Shown here in pieces: positions 23,719-32,952 of a DNA stretch of 64,000 bases. The DNA is from Mycobacterium simiae. GTDB lineage: Bacteria; Actinomycetota; Actinomycetes; Mycobacteriales; Mycobacteriaceae. Location: contig NZ_AP022568.1 in assembly GCF_010727605.1 (NCBI RefSeq), positions 2,294,001-2,358,000 of the forward strand, in the 5' to 3' direction. The position numbers and the translations under genes are program-made. Below the pieces are notes generated by a model, which saw only the letters and a list, made by a program, of their open reading frames with translations, did no database searches and had not been told where the DNA came from. The first letter of the stretch is position 1; each line of letters starts with the position of its first letter.

Positions 23719-24582
23719 TCACCCCAGCTTGAAATCGGCTTTCTTCGCCGCGGATAGATCCGTGATCTCGTCCCAGTGCGCGGCCACGTCGTCCACGGTT
23801 GGTGGCGTGTCGAAGGTGACGCCGTCGGTCTGGAACAGTGCCACGCGCTGCACCTTGCCGCCGCCGACCACGAAAACGGAAGCGCTGTTGGGATTTTCCT
23901 CGGTGCACAGGTAGGTGACCACCGGCGCGACGTACTCGGGGGTGAGCTTGTCCAGCACTTCCTTGGGCAGGATGTCCTCGGTCATTCGGGTGGCCGCGAT
24001 TGGGGCCACCGCGTTGGCGTGGATGTTGTACTTGGCGCCCTCGAGGGCGAGGCTGTTGATCAGGCCGACCAGGCCGAGCTTGGCAGCGCCGTAATTGGTC
24101 TGGCCGAAGTTGCCGAACAGCCCGCTCGTCGAGGTGGCAACCACCACCCGGCCGTAGGTCTGCTCCCGGAAGTGCGGCCATGCCGCGCGGATTACGTTGT
24201 AGCCGCCGTAAAGGTGCACCTTGAGGACGGCGTCCCAGTTCTCGTACGACATCTTGTGAAAGGTGCCGTCACGCAGGATCCCGGCGTTGCTCACCACGCC
24301 GTGGATCGCACCGAACTCGTCGAGCGCGGTCTTGATGATGTTCTCGGCGCCCTCGGGCTCGGCGACGCTGTCATAGTTGGCGGCCGCCCGGCCGCCGCCG
24401 TCCTTGATCTCCTGGACCACCTGGTCGGCCATGTTGTGGCCGGCACCGGTGCCGTCGCGGGCTCCACCGAGGTCGTTGACGACGACGCTGGCGCCTTCCC
24501 TGGCGAGGCTCAGCGCGTATTCGCGCCCCAGTCCCCCACCGGCTCCTGTGACAACGATGACGCGATCCTGCACTCCGGGCAT
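23719..24582 (-). CDS. short-chain dehydrogenase, MFE2-type (Rv0148-like)
   Basis: A 287-residue SDR resembling the (3R)-hydroxyacyl-CoA dehydrogenase domain of multifunctional enzyme 2. The cofactor motif is VTGAGGGLGREYALSLA, then VVVNDLGGARDG, VSNAGILRDGTFHKM, catalytic Ser in ATSTSGLFGNFGQ and YGAAKLGLVGL (YxxxK). It would oxidise (3R)-hydroxyacyl-CoA or reduce 3-ketoacyl-CoA. It matches Rv0148. The aldehyde dehydrogenase gene lies upstream on the same strand, 48 bases away, and ptbB is convergent. Confidence 0.9.
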   Translation of the reverse strand: MPGVQDRVIVVTGAGGGLGREYALSLAREGASVVVNDLGGARDGTGAGHNMADQVVQEIKDGGGRAAANYDSVAEPEGAENIIKTALDEFGAIHGVVSNAGILRDGTFHKMSYENWDAVLKVHLYGGYNVIRAAWPHFREQTYGRVVVATSTSGLFGNFGQTNYGAAKLGLVGLINSLALEGAKYNIHANAVAPIAATRMTEDILPKEVLDKLTPEYVAPVVTYLCTEENPNSASVFVVGGGKVQRVALFQTDGVTFDTPPTVDDVAAHWDEITDLSAAKKADFKLG

Positions 24583-24630
24583 CGGGTTCCTCTCTGCGTT
24601 GAGAATCGAAAAGTTCGCCGCGTCAGTGTG

Positions 24631-26070
24631 TCAGAACATCCGGCGGGCCATCTTGAAGGCCCGAGCCGTGTACGGCGGGTAGATGAAGCTGGACAGGTCG
24701 GGCCGGGTGGGCTTGGTCAGCACCGACTTGCGGTGGCTGAACTCCTCGAACCCGAATTTGCCGTGATAGGCACCCATACCCGATGCGCCCACACCGCCGA
24801 ACGGCAGCTTGGCGGTGGACACCTGGAAGGCGAGGTGGTTGACCAGCATGCCGCCGGCGGGCACCTCCTTGATCACCCGTTCGCGGGTTTCGCGCGTCTT
24901 GGTGAACAGGTACGCCGACAGCGGCTTGGGCCGCGAGTTGACGAATCGTATTGCCTCATCGAGGTTTTGGACGGTGATGATGGGCAGCACGGGGCCAAAG
25001 ATTTCGTTCTGCATCAGCGGCCCGTTCGGATCGGGGTCGAGCACGACGGCGGGTTGGATGCGCAGGCTGGACGGATCGCATTTACCGCCGACGACAACCT
25101 TGCCGTCGGTGTCGGCGAGGTAGCCGCTGATCCGGTCGAACTGACGCTGGTTGACAATCCGCAATCCCTCCGGCCGGTCGGAGGTGAACTTCGTGACGGC
25201 GGCGCCGATCTTGCTCACCAGCTCGTCGCGAATGCTGGCATCGGCGAGAACGTAATCGGGGGCAACGCAGGTCTGCCCGGCGTTCAGCAGTTTCATCCAG
25301 GCGATCCGCTTGGCCGCCACGTCCACGTCGGCGTCGGCCGCGACGATCACCGGGCTCTTACCGCCGAGCTCCAGCGTGCACGGGGTCAGGTATGGCGCCG
25401 CGCCTTCATACACCTTGCGGCCGATCTCGGTGCCGCCGGTGAACAGCAGCCGGTCGAAGCCCTGCGCGATCAGCTCCTGGCTCACCGCACCGTCGCCCTC
25501 GACCACGGCGATCGCGTCGCTGTCGAGGTAACGCGGCACCAGGTCGGCCATCACGTGCGCGGACGCCTCGGCGATCTCGGAGGGCTTGAGCACCACGGTA
25601 TTGCCGGCCGCGATCGCCCCGACCGCAGGACCCAGCGTCAGGTAGAAGGGGTAGTTCCAGGCGCCGATGATCAGCACGGTGCCGTAGGGCTCGTACTCGA
25701 TCCAGCCGCGGCCGGGCAGCTGCGGCACCTCGAGGAGCTGATACCTGCGTTTGGTCCATTTGCGGATCTTCTTGGCCGCGTACTTCGCTTCGCCGGCGGT
25801 GGTGGCGATGTCGGCAATGAAGGCCTCGAACGGGCCGCGGTCGAGATCCTTGGCCAGGGCCGCAACGATTGCGTCCTCGTTTTCCTCCATCAGCTTGACC
25901 AGCTGCAGCAGCTGCCGTCGGCGCCATTCGATGTCGCGGGTGCGCCCGGTGGCGAAGGTCTGGCGAAGCCGGGCCACCGTCGCGGGGATGTCCGCGGATC
26001 GTTCGGCGGCCGCCGCCGCGGCCCCGTTAGTGGACTCGGACGTCTTTGGTGCAACCGATTCGGTAGTCAT
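24631..26070 (-). CDS. aldehyde dehydrogenase (Rv0147-like)
   Basis: A 479-residue ALDH of the class 3/fatty-aldehyde type. PYGTVLIIGAWNYPFYLTLGP is the substrate tunnel/Asn region, FTGGTEIGRKVYEGAA the NAD(P) loop, LELGGKSPVIV the catalytic Glu and LNAGQTCVAPDYVL the nucleophilic Cys (near residue 260). The C-terminus ends with a hydrophobic/basic stretch (FIYPPYTARAFKMARRMF), as in membrane-associated fatty aldehyde dehydrogenases. It likely oxidises a fatty aldehyde to acid. Start ATG 26070 (MTTESVAPKT); the frame extends further upstream without support. It is probably co-transcribed with the Rv0148-like SDR. Confidence 0.92.
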   Translation of the reverse strand: MTTESVAPKTSESTNGAAAAAAERSADIPATVARLRQTFATGRTRDIEWRRRQLLQLVKLMEENEDAIVAALAKDLDRGPFEAFIADIATTAGEAKYAAKKIRKWTKRRYQLLEVPQLPGRGWIEYEPYGTVLIIGAWNYPFYLTLGPAVGAIAAGNTVVLKPSEIAEASAHVMADLVPRYLDSDAIAVVEGDGAVSQELIAQGFDRLLFTGGTEIGRKVYEGAAPYLTPCTLELGGKSPVIVAADADVDVAAKRIAWMKLLNAGQTCVAPDYVLADASIRDELVSKIGAAVTKFTSDRPEGLRIVNQRQFDRISGYLADTDGKVVVGGKCDPSSLRIQPAVVLDPDPNGPLMQNEIFGPVLPIITVQNLDEAIRFVNSRPKPLSAYLFTKTRETRERVIKEVPAGGMLVNHLAFQVSTAKLPFGGVGASGMGAYHGKFGFEEFSHRKSVLTKPTRPDLSSFIYPPYTARAFKMARRMF

Positions 26071-26248
26071 CGTTGTCTTCCCCTCTCGCACCTTCTGGAG
26101 TGCCCACGACTCTGTGTGGACAGTCACAGGCGATAACCGCGATCCTAACCATCCAGTCGGTTGGGCAGCCAAGCAAGATCCGGCAGGCGAGGCCAATCGC
26201 GGCAAGGACGCGGCTTCAGGCGGTCGCCGAGGTCGGCAGGCGACCTGG

Positions 26249-27175
26249 TCAGCCCTTGATTGCCGTCACGAAGCTGTTGGCGAACGGCCGATCCTCGGCG
26301 TGCGCCTCGCGACCCAGCCGGGCCGCCTCGTCGCGGGCGTTCACCGTGCGGACGGTCCAGCCGTGCGCGGCGAACCAGTCCGCGCAGTCGGGCCGGCCGT
26401 CGTCGTCGAACCAGAGGTCGAACGGGCTGAACGAGGTGTCCAGGCCGCGCGCCGCGCGCTTGGCCCGCAGCTCCTGCCATCGCTGCTCGGCTTCGCGCCG
26501 CTTGTCCCCGTCGACGCCGAAATTCTCGACGGCCACCCGGCTGCCCGGCCCGCTCAACGCGTCGATCGAGGCGAACATGGCCTCCTGGGCCGCCGCCGGC
26601 AGAAACGGCAACAGGCCCTCGGCCAGCCACGCGGTCGGCTCACCTGCGTCAAAACCATTGTCGCGCAACGCTTGTGGCCAGTCATCGCGCAGATCGACGG
26701 GCACCGGACGCCGGTCGGCGGTCGGCGTTGCCCCGTGACTGGCCAGGGTCTCGGTCTTGTATTCGAGCACCTTGGGCAGATCGATCTCGTAGACGGTCAC
26801 GCCGGCCGGCCAGTCCAGCCGGTAGGCGCGCGAATCCAGCCCCGCCGCCAGCAGGACGACCTGCCGGATCCCGGAGGCGGCGGCCTCGGTGAAGTACGCG
26901 TCGAAGAAGTGGGTGCGTACCGCCTGGTAGTCGACCATGTGGTTGGCGTCCGGCGACCCGTCGGCGGGGTCGTCGTCCGGGTCGCCCGCCCACCACGCCG
27001 ACACTTGCTCGCGCACGCCCGCGAGCTCGGGCGTGGACACCAGCAGCTCGGCGAACTCGTCACGGATCAGCGGGGTGTCACTGGCGGTTTCGACCGCGCG
27101 GGCCAGCGCGACCATCACCGCGGTCGCCCCGACGCTGGTGGCGATGTCCCAGGAGTCGTTCGCGGTGCGGGCCAT
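26249..27175 (-). CDS. SAM-dependent methyltransferase, TIGR00027/LCM type, copy 3
   Basis: A 308-residue putative class I methyltransferase. [21 protein letters not shown] is motif I with the family's LDSRAYRL signature, [19 protein letters not shown] motif II (Asp binding SAM ribose), and [21 protein letters not shown] the post-motif. It is a paralogue of the two genes just upstream and begins immediately after the TAA of copy 2 (27176). It matches Rv0146/Rv0145 of M. tuberculosis. The substrate is unknown; O-methylation of a carboxyl or hydroxyl is typical for the fold. It ends 178 bases before the aldehyde dehydrogenase start. Confidence 0.88.
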   Translation of the reverse strand: MARTANDSWDIATSVGATAVMVALARAVETASDTPLIRDEFAELLVSTPELAGVREQVSAWWAGDPDDDPADGSPDANHMVDYQAVRTHFFDAYFTEAAASGIRQVVLLAAGLDSRAYRLDWPAGVTVYEIDLPKVLEYKTETLASHGATPTADRRPVPVDLRDDWPQALRDNGFDAGEPTAWLAEGLLPFLPAAAQEAMFASIDALSGPGSRVAVENFGVDGDKRREAEQRWQELRAKRAARGLDTSFSPFDLWFDDDGRPDCADWFAAHGWTVRTVNARDEAARLGREAHAEDRPFANSFVTAIKG

Positions 27176-28147
<972 letters not shown>

Positions 28148-29095
28148 TCAATCGCCGAGGCGGGCGCGCAGCAGGATGGTGCGCACCGCGTCGTCGGTCA
28201 GGTCGTCGGGAACGGGGCGGCCGAGCCGGGCCATCTCCTCGCGGTTGTCGACCAGCGTCACCTGCCAGCCGTGGTCGGCCAGCCACTCGGCGGCATCCGA
28301 TCGGTCGGGCTCGTGGAAAGTCAGCGCCTGCACGTTGACGTCGAGGCCGAGCCGGTCCCGCATCCGTTGCCAGCGGTTGGTGTTGCTGCTGGAGTTCGCC
28401 CCGAACACCTCGATGGCGACCCGGCTGCCCGGCGCGCTGAGCGCGGTGAACTTCTCGAAGAGCCGGTCCTGGGCGTCGCTGGGCAGATACGGCAGCAGGC
28501 CCTCAGCCAGCCATGCCGTCGGTTGGCTGCGGTCGAAGCCGGCCGCGGTGAGCGCCGCCGGCCAGTCGTCGCGTAGGTCCACCGCGACCGTGCGGCGGGT
28601 GGCGGACGGTACGGCGCCGTGCGACTCGAGAATGCCGGTCTTGTATTCCAGCACCTTGGGCTGGTCGACCTCATAGACCGTGGTCCCGGCCGGCCAGTTC
28701 AGCCGGTAAGCGCGGGAGTCCAGGCCGGCGGCCAGGATCACCACCTGCCGCAGGCCGGCCCCGACGGCCTCGCCGAAGTACCTGTCGAAGAAGTGGGTCC
28801 GGACGGCCTGGTAGTCGATGCCGAGACGATGCGCTCGCTGTCCCTGCTCATCGCCGTCCAGCCAGTTCAGGTCGGGGTCGGCCAGTCGCGCCCAGGCCGC
28901 GCCGGCCGCTGACACCAACTTGACGGCGAAGTCGTCGCGGATCAGCGGGTCCGGTCCGCCGGTCTCCGCGGCACGGGCGGCCGCCACGCCGAGCGCGGTG
29001 GCGCCGACGAGTTCGGTGATGGCCCACGAGTCACCCGCTGTGCGTCGCGAGGCTGGAGGCGGTGGCTGCAACGAGGAATCGTCGAGATCGGTCAT
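28148..29095 (-). CDS. SAM-dependent methyltransferase, TIGR00027/LCM type, copy 1
   Basis: A 315-residue paralogue, first in the operon. [21 protein letters not shown] (motif I), [20 protein letters not shown] (motif II) and [21 protein letters not shown] match the other copies. It has a 20-residue Pro/Ser-rich N-terminal lead ([20 protein letters not shown]) that the others lack. M. tuberculosis has two genes here (Rv0145, Rv0146), so one copy is extra. Upstream on the minus strand a weak TATAGGCTAAC promoter-like stretch lies at 29122-29133. Confidence 0.87.
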   Translation of the reverse strand: MTDLDDSSLQPPPPASRRTAGDSWAITELVGATALGVAAARAAETGGPDPLIRDDFAVKLVSAAGAAWARLADPDLNWLDGDEQGQRAHRLGIDYQAVRTHFFDRYFGEAVGAGLRQVVILAAGLDSRAYRLNWPAGTTVYEVDQPKVLEYKTGILESHGAVPSATRRTVAVDLRDDWPAALTAAGFDRSQPTAWLAEGLLPYLPSDAQDRLFEKFTALSAPGSRVAIEVFGANSSSNTNRWQRMRDRLGLDVNVQALTFHEPDRSDAAEWLADHGWQVTLVDNREEMARLGRPVPDDLTDDAVRTILLRARLGD

Positions 29096-29169
29096 TTCGG
29101 GCCATGCTACCCGGATAAGTTAGTTAGCCTATACGCTTTGTGGGCGATCTCACTGCGCCTCGCGACGGA

Positions 29170-29814
29170 TCAGCCGCCCGCGCCGCCACCCTTGAACAGC
29201 GCACCTTCCAGCAGCTGGCCCAGCATGCCCGTAACGGCTTGCATCTCCTGATAGCTCTGGACGTAGCCGGCGTAGAAGCCGGCGCCGCAGAGCACCACCA
29301 ACAGCGTCTCGATCAGTGCGTGCGCATCGACGGCGGTGGCGAACTCGCCCTGCTCGATGGCGTCGTTGACCACCCGGGTCAGGAACTCACGGCAGATCCG
29401 GATCGCGTCGTTCTCGGCTTGGCTCAATTCCGGATGGCGCTGTGACTCCAGAACTGAACTGATCAGAAACGCCGACGCCGCGGGTTGTTCGGAGTTCACC
29501 GCCACGGCCCCCGAGATAAACCCGGTGAGCCGCGCCAGCAACGTCGTCTCCCGGTCGGCCTGGGCGATGCCGGCGGCAAACAACTGGTCGGCGGTCTGAC
29601 TCAACACTTCCCGATACAGCACCCGTTTGCTGGAGAAGTAGTGGTTGATGGCCGGGCGGGTGAGATCGGCGCGCACCGCGATGGCTTGGAAGGTTGCTCC
29701 CTCGTAACCGCGTTCGCTGAACACCAACCGACTAGCACGCAAGATCCTCTTGCGCGTCTCGTCGGCCTTCGCGGCGGGCGGACGGCCCGGCCGGCGCCTC
29801 GCCGTTGCTGGCAC
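29170..29814 (-). CDS. TetR-family transcriptional regulator (Rv0144-like)
   Basis: A 214-residue repressor. An Arg/Pro-rich start (PATARRRPGRPPAAKADE) precedes the HTH: TRKRILRASRLVFSERGYEG then FQAIAVRADLTRPAINHYFSSKRVLY. The C-terminal half is a TetR effector domain ending in a glycine-rich tail. The GTG at 29814 is chosen because it lies three bases after the pirin TAA (29817) and gives the expected PGRPP lead; the longer open frame to 30450 is antisense-like junk inside pirin. It is co-transcribed with pirin and likely regulates that operon, possibly through the palindrome at 30827. Confidence 0.82.
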   Translation of the reverse strand: MPATARRRPGRPPAAKADETRKRILRASRLVFSERGYEGATFQAIAVRADLTRPAINHYFSSKRVLYREVLSQTADQLFAAGIAQADRETTLLARLTGFISGAVAVNSEQPAASAFLISSVLESQRHPELSQAENDAIRICREFLTRVVNDAIEQGEFATAVDAHALIETLLVVLCGAGFYAGYVQSYQEMQAVTGMLGQLLEGALFKGGGAGG

Positions 29815-29816
29815 CG

Positions 29817-30791
29817 TTAGAGTGTGCCACCCGCACGATGCGGCATTAAAGCGTTTGGTGGAATGTGGCCAAACTTCCCCGCTTGGTAATCCTCCAACGC
29901 TTGGATCAATTCCGCGCGCGAGTTCATCACAAACGGCCCGTAATGGAAAACGGGCTCGCGGATCGGTTGTCCACCCAGCAGCAGTACGTCCAGGTCCGAG
30001 GATCGCTGAGTCTGCTCGGCGGACACCGTGATTCGGTCGCCCGGCCCCAGCACTGCCAACTGTCCCTGGTGAATTGGGTGAGCTATCGGGCCCACGTTTC
30101 CACTCCCGGACAGCACGTACACCAACGCATTGAAGTCCCGCCGCCATGGTATGTTCAGCCGCGCACCCCCGTGAATAGTGCTGTGCACCAACGTGATTGG
30201 CGAGTGTGTCCGGCCCGGGCCACGGTGTCCGTCGACCTCTCCGGCGATGATGCGCAGCAACGCCCCACCGTCCTGGGATGCCAACAGCGCCGAGTCTTCG
30301 CCCTCGATGGCCTGGTACCGCGGCGCGGCGAACTTGTCTTTCTTGGGCAAATTCACCCACAGCTGGATGCCATGGAAGACACCACCGCTTTCGACCAATT
30401 CGGCCGGCGGGGTCTCGATATGCAAAATGCCCGAGCCGGCCGTCATCCACTGCGTTGCGCCGTCGGTGATCAGTCCGCCCCCACCGTGGGAATCCTGGTG
30501 CGCGAACTTGCCGTCAATCATGTACGTCACCGTCTCGAAGCCGCGGTGCGGATGCCAATCGGTGCCCCGCGGCTCGCCCGGCTCGTAGTTGACCGCGCCC
30601 ATCTGATCCATGTGCACAAACGGATCCAGCGCCGCGGCGCTGACCCCGGCGAATGCCCGGACGACCGGGAATCCCTCGCCCTCGTACCCGCGCGGGCCGG
30701 TGGTGATCGCGCGAACGGGGCGCTCGGTTTCTTCCGGACCGGCTGCACGCACCCGGGCCAACGTCAAGGTGTCTGCGGTGATGGCAGGCAT
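29817..30791 (-). CDS. pirin family protein
   Basis: A 324-residue bicupin. The metal-binding pattern is WHPHRGFETVTYMIDGKFAHQD and GSGILHIETPP (His-x-His, His and Glu ligands near residues 80-130), and the C-terminal cupin has FNALVYVLSGSGNVG. Bacterial pirins bind iron and show quercetin-dioxygenase activity or regulate partner enzymes; which applies here is not evident. The start ATG 30791 has GGAGGTCG just upstream (minus strand). It faces the divergent ClC gene across a 78-base region with a palindrome, and is followed directly by the TetR gene. Confidence 0.9.
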   Translation of the reverse strand: MPAITADTLTLARVRAAGPEETERPVRAITTGPRGYEGEGFPVVRAFAGVSAAALDPFVHMDQMGAVNYEPGEPRGTDWHPHRGFETVTYMIDGKFAHQDSHGGGGLITDGATQWMTAGSGILHIETPPAELVESGGVFHGIQLWVNLPKKDKFAAPRYQAIEGEDSALLASQDGGALLRIIAGEVDGHRGPGRTHSPITLVHSTIHGGARLNIPWRRDFNALVYVLSGSGNVGPIAHPIHQGQLAVLGPGDRITVSAEQTQRSSDLDVLLLGGQPIREPVFHYGPFVMNSRAELIQALEDYQAGKFGHIPPNALMPHRAGGTL

Positions 30792-30826
30792 ATCGACCTC
30801 CTTTGTTGAGAGCTACCGGGTGTAAC

Positions 30827-30840
30827 CGGACTGTAGTCCG
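30827..30840. promoter_or_regulatory. CGGACT-GT-AGTCCG palindrome between pirin and clc
   Basis: The arms CGGACT and AGTCCG are exact complements around GT. The site lies 36 bases upstream of the pirin ATG and 30 bases upstream of the ClC GTG, so a bound regulator could control both. The TetR encoded behind pirin is the nearest candidate. Confidence 0.45.
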
Positions 30841-30869
30841 TTTATTCCAGGCTGCCTTAGGATGGGCCG

Positions 30870-32318
30870 GTGGACCCGACCGAGGACCAGCCTGAACCCG
30901 CACTTTCGGCCAATTTCGCCTCGCCGGCCGCCGCGGGCGGACGGTTCGGGGCGTCCATCCGAAACTCGGGTTATCTACGCAAGTGGTTACTCCTGGGCAT
31001 CACGATCGGCGTCATCTCGGGCCTCGGCGCGGTCGTGTTCTACCTCGCCCTGAAATACACCGGAGATTTCCTGCTCGGGTATCTGGCGGCCTACCACATC
31101 CCCACCCCGGCGGCCGAGGGCGGCAGTCACGGGTCCGCCGGTTTCACCCGGCCCTGGGCGATCCCGCTGGTGACGACCGCCGGCGCGCTGGTCTCGGCGC
31201 TGCTGGTGGCCAAGCTGGCACCGGAGGCCACCGGGCACGGCACCGACGCGGCCATCGAGGCGGTGCACACCGATCCGCGCGCCATCCGGTTCCGGGCCGT
31301 CGGAGTGAAGATGGTGGCCAGCGCGCTGACCATCGGCTCGGGCGGCTCCGGGGGCCGCGAGGGCCCGACGGCGCAGATATCGGCTGGGTTCTGCTCGCTG
31401 TTGACGCGGCGGCTGGGCCTATCCGACGAGGACGGCCGGCTTGCGGTGGCGCTCGGTATCGGGGCGGGTATCGGCGCGATCTTCGCCGCGCCCCTCGGCG
31501 GCGCGGTGCTGGGGGCGTCGATCACCTATCGAGACGATTTCGACTATCGCTGCCTGTTGCCGGGATTCATCACCTCCGGGACCGCCTACGCGGTGCTCGG
31601 CGCGTTTCTGGGCTTCGCTCCGCTGTTCGGCTACATCGACGCCGAGTACCGCTTCGAAAAGCCGTGGCCGTTGCTGTGGTTCGTGGTGCTCGGTCTGGCC
31701 GCCGCGGCGGTCGGTTACCTGTATGCCCGGACCTTCCACGTCGCGATCCGGCTGACCCGGCGGCTGCCCGGCGGTCCGCTGCTCAAGCCCGCGGCCGGCG
31801 GGTTACTCGTCGGACTGCTGGCCCTGCTGATACCCCAGATCCTCGGCACCGGCTACGGCTGGGCGCAACTGGCCGCGGACCGAGCGGCGCTGCTGGACAT
31901 CCCGCTCTGGATCGTCGTCGTGCTGCCGTTCGCCAAGATCATCGCGACGTCGCTGTCGATCGGCACCGGCGGCTCCGGCGGCCTGTTCGGTCCCGGCATC
32001 GTCATCGGTGCGTTCTGCGGGGCGGCCATCTGGCGGCTCAGCGAGGCGACCGGGCTGCCCGGCGTGCCGGATGGCCCGGGCATCTTCGTCGTGGTGGGCA
32101 TGATGGCGTGCTTCGGCTGCGTCGCCCGCGCCCCCCTGGCCATCATGATCATGGTTGCGGAAATGACCGGCTCGTTCTCCGTGGTGCCCGGCGCGATCAT
32201 CGCGGTCGGCATCGCCGCCCTGCTGCTGTCGCGCACCAACGTCACGATCTACGAGGCGCAGCGACTCAACCGCGAAACCGCCGAAGCCGAACGCGCACAG
32301 TCGGCTTCGGCGGACTGA
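30870..32318 (+). CDS. ClC-family chloride channel/antiporter
   Basis: A 482-residue membrane protein with the three ClC selectivity motifs: GSGGSGGREGPTAQISA (contains the GREGP gating glutamate, near residue 170), the middle GIGAGIGAIFAAPLGGAV and GTGGSGGLFGPGIVIGAFCG (the GxFxP loop, near residue 375). About ten or more hydrophobic segments are visible. The gating Glu suggests chloride/proton exchange or voltage-gated chloride conduction. It starts at a GTG (30870). It corresponds to Rv0143c by gene order, and its stop region abuts the convergent dps gene (gap of three bases). Confidence 0.92.
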   Translation: MDPTEDQPEPALSANFASPAAAGGRFGASIRNSGYLRKWLLLGITIGVISGLGAVVFYLALKYTGDFLLGYLAAYHIPTPAAEGGSHGSAGFTRPWAIPLVTTAGALVSALLVAKLAPEATGHGTDAAIEAVHTDPRAIRFRAVGVKMVASALTIGSGGSGGREGPTAQISAGFCSLLTRRLGLSDEDGRLAVALGIGAGIGAIFAAPLGGAVLGASITYRDDFDYRCLLPGFITSGTAYAVLGAFLGFAPLFGYIDAEYRFEKPWPLLWFVVLGLAAAAVGYLYARTFHVAIRLTRRLPGGPLLKPAAGGLLVGLLALLIPQILGTGYGWAQLAADRAALLDIPLWIVVVLPFAKIIATSLSIGTGGSGGLFGPGIVIGAFCGAAIWRLSEATGLPGVPDGPGIFVVVGMMACFGCVARAPLAIMIMVAEMTGSFSVVPGAIIAVGIAALLLSRTNVTIYEAQRLNRETAEAERAQSASAD

Positions 32319-32321
32319 GCA

Positions 32322-32867
32322 CTACCCCTTGCGCGCGGTATCAGCGGCGCCCTTCTCGGTCTTCTTGCCCTGGTGCTGCAGCTGCCCGCCGGCACTCTCC
32401 AAGTGCGCGCGGACGAACCACTGGAACTTCTCCAGCGGACCGGCCTGTCCGATCAACAGATCCTGGGTAACCTGGTCAAGTTCGTCGGTCTCGTCGATGG
32501 CTTGCCGGATGTCCTCGATTACCCCGGTGTACACCAGGTCCAGCGCGGCCAGGTGGGCCTGGACGGTGTCGCGCCCCACCGAGTAGTCATCCCAGGAGCG
32601 GTCCCGAATGATGGCCCCCGGCGTCCCTTCGGGCGAAGCACCAAGGGCCGCAATGCGTTCGGCCACATCGTCGGCAAAGCCGCGCACCGCTTCGACCTGC
32701 GGATCGATCATTTCGTGCACGCCGATGAAATTGGGGCCCACGACATTCCAGTGAATGTGCTTGAGCGTCAGATGGAGATCGTTGTAGGTGCTCAGCTGCT
32801 TTTGTAGCAACTCGGTGAGTCGCGCGGCCTGCTTGTCACTCAACCCCGGAATGGTGAACTGCGTCAT
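32322..32867 (-). CDS. dps: Dps-family ferritin-like DNA-binding protein
   Basis: A 181-residue Dps. LTLKHIHWNVVGPNFIGVHEMIDPQ carries the ferroxidase-centre His and Asp residues (residues about 37-61), with ADDVAERIAALGASPEG following. The Lys/Arg-rich C-terminal tail (QLQHQGKKTEKGAADTARKG) is the DNA-binding extension typical of M. smegmatis Dps1. Dps dodecamers oxidise ferrous iron with H2O2 and coat DNA in stationary phase. M. tuberculosis lacks this gene, to my knowledge. Start ATG 32867 is preferred (MTQFTIPGL); the longer frame is leader. A SigF-type promoter precedes it at 32919-32943. Confidence 0.93.
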   Translation of the reverse strand: MTQFTIPGLSDKQAARLTELLQKQLSTYNDLHLTLKHIHWNVVGPNFIGVHEMIDPQVEAVRGFADDVAERIAALGASPEGTPGAIIRDRSWDDYSVGRDTVQAHLAALDLVYTGVIEDIRQAIDETDELDQVTQDLLIGQAGPLEKFQWFVRAHLESAGGQLQHQGKKTEKGAADTARKG

Positions 32868-32918
32868 CGATCGCTCCTGCGTTTCGTATGCGTGTGAGTA
32901 GGCGTCAGTTCTCGACGA

Positions 32919-32943
32919 ATACCCGATGGCCGAACTGGAAAAC
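32919..32943 (-). promoter_or_regulatory. SigF-type promoter of dps
   Basis: On the minus strand GTTT (32943-32940), a 15-base spacer and GGGTAT (32924-32919) match the mycobacterial SigF consensus GTTT-N15-17-GGGTAT. The expected transcription start lies near 32912, leaving a leader of about 45 bases to the dps ATG. In M. smegmatis dps is known to use SigF/SigH, which agrees. Confidence 0.6.
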
Positions 32944-32952
32944 ACCCACTGG

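Noticed and set aside
26071..26248. Possible small gene or pseudogene in the gap between the aldehyde dehydrogenase and methyltransferase genes
   Set aside because: No frame with a plausible start, ribosome-binding site and recognisable sequence was found; the TGTG-N8-CACA in the region is too short to call.
29115..29135. IdeR-box-like TAGGCTAAC on the minus strand before the first methyltransferase gene
   Set aside because: Only about 11 of 19 positions fit the iron-box consensus when the core is aligned, and the outer half-sites do not match.
29815..30450. Long N-terminal extension of the TetR at 29170
   Set aside because: It runs through the pirin gene in another frame on the same strand and encodes low-complexity sequence without domain features.
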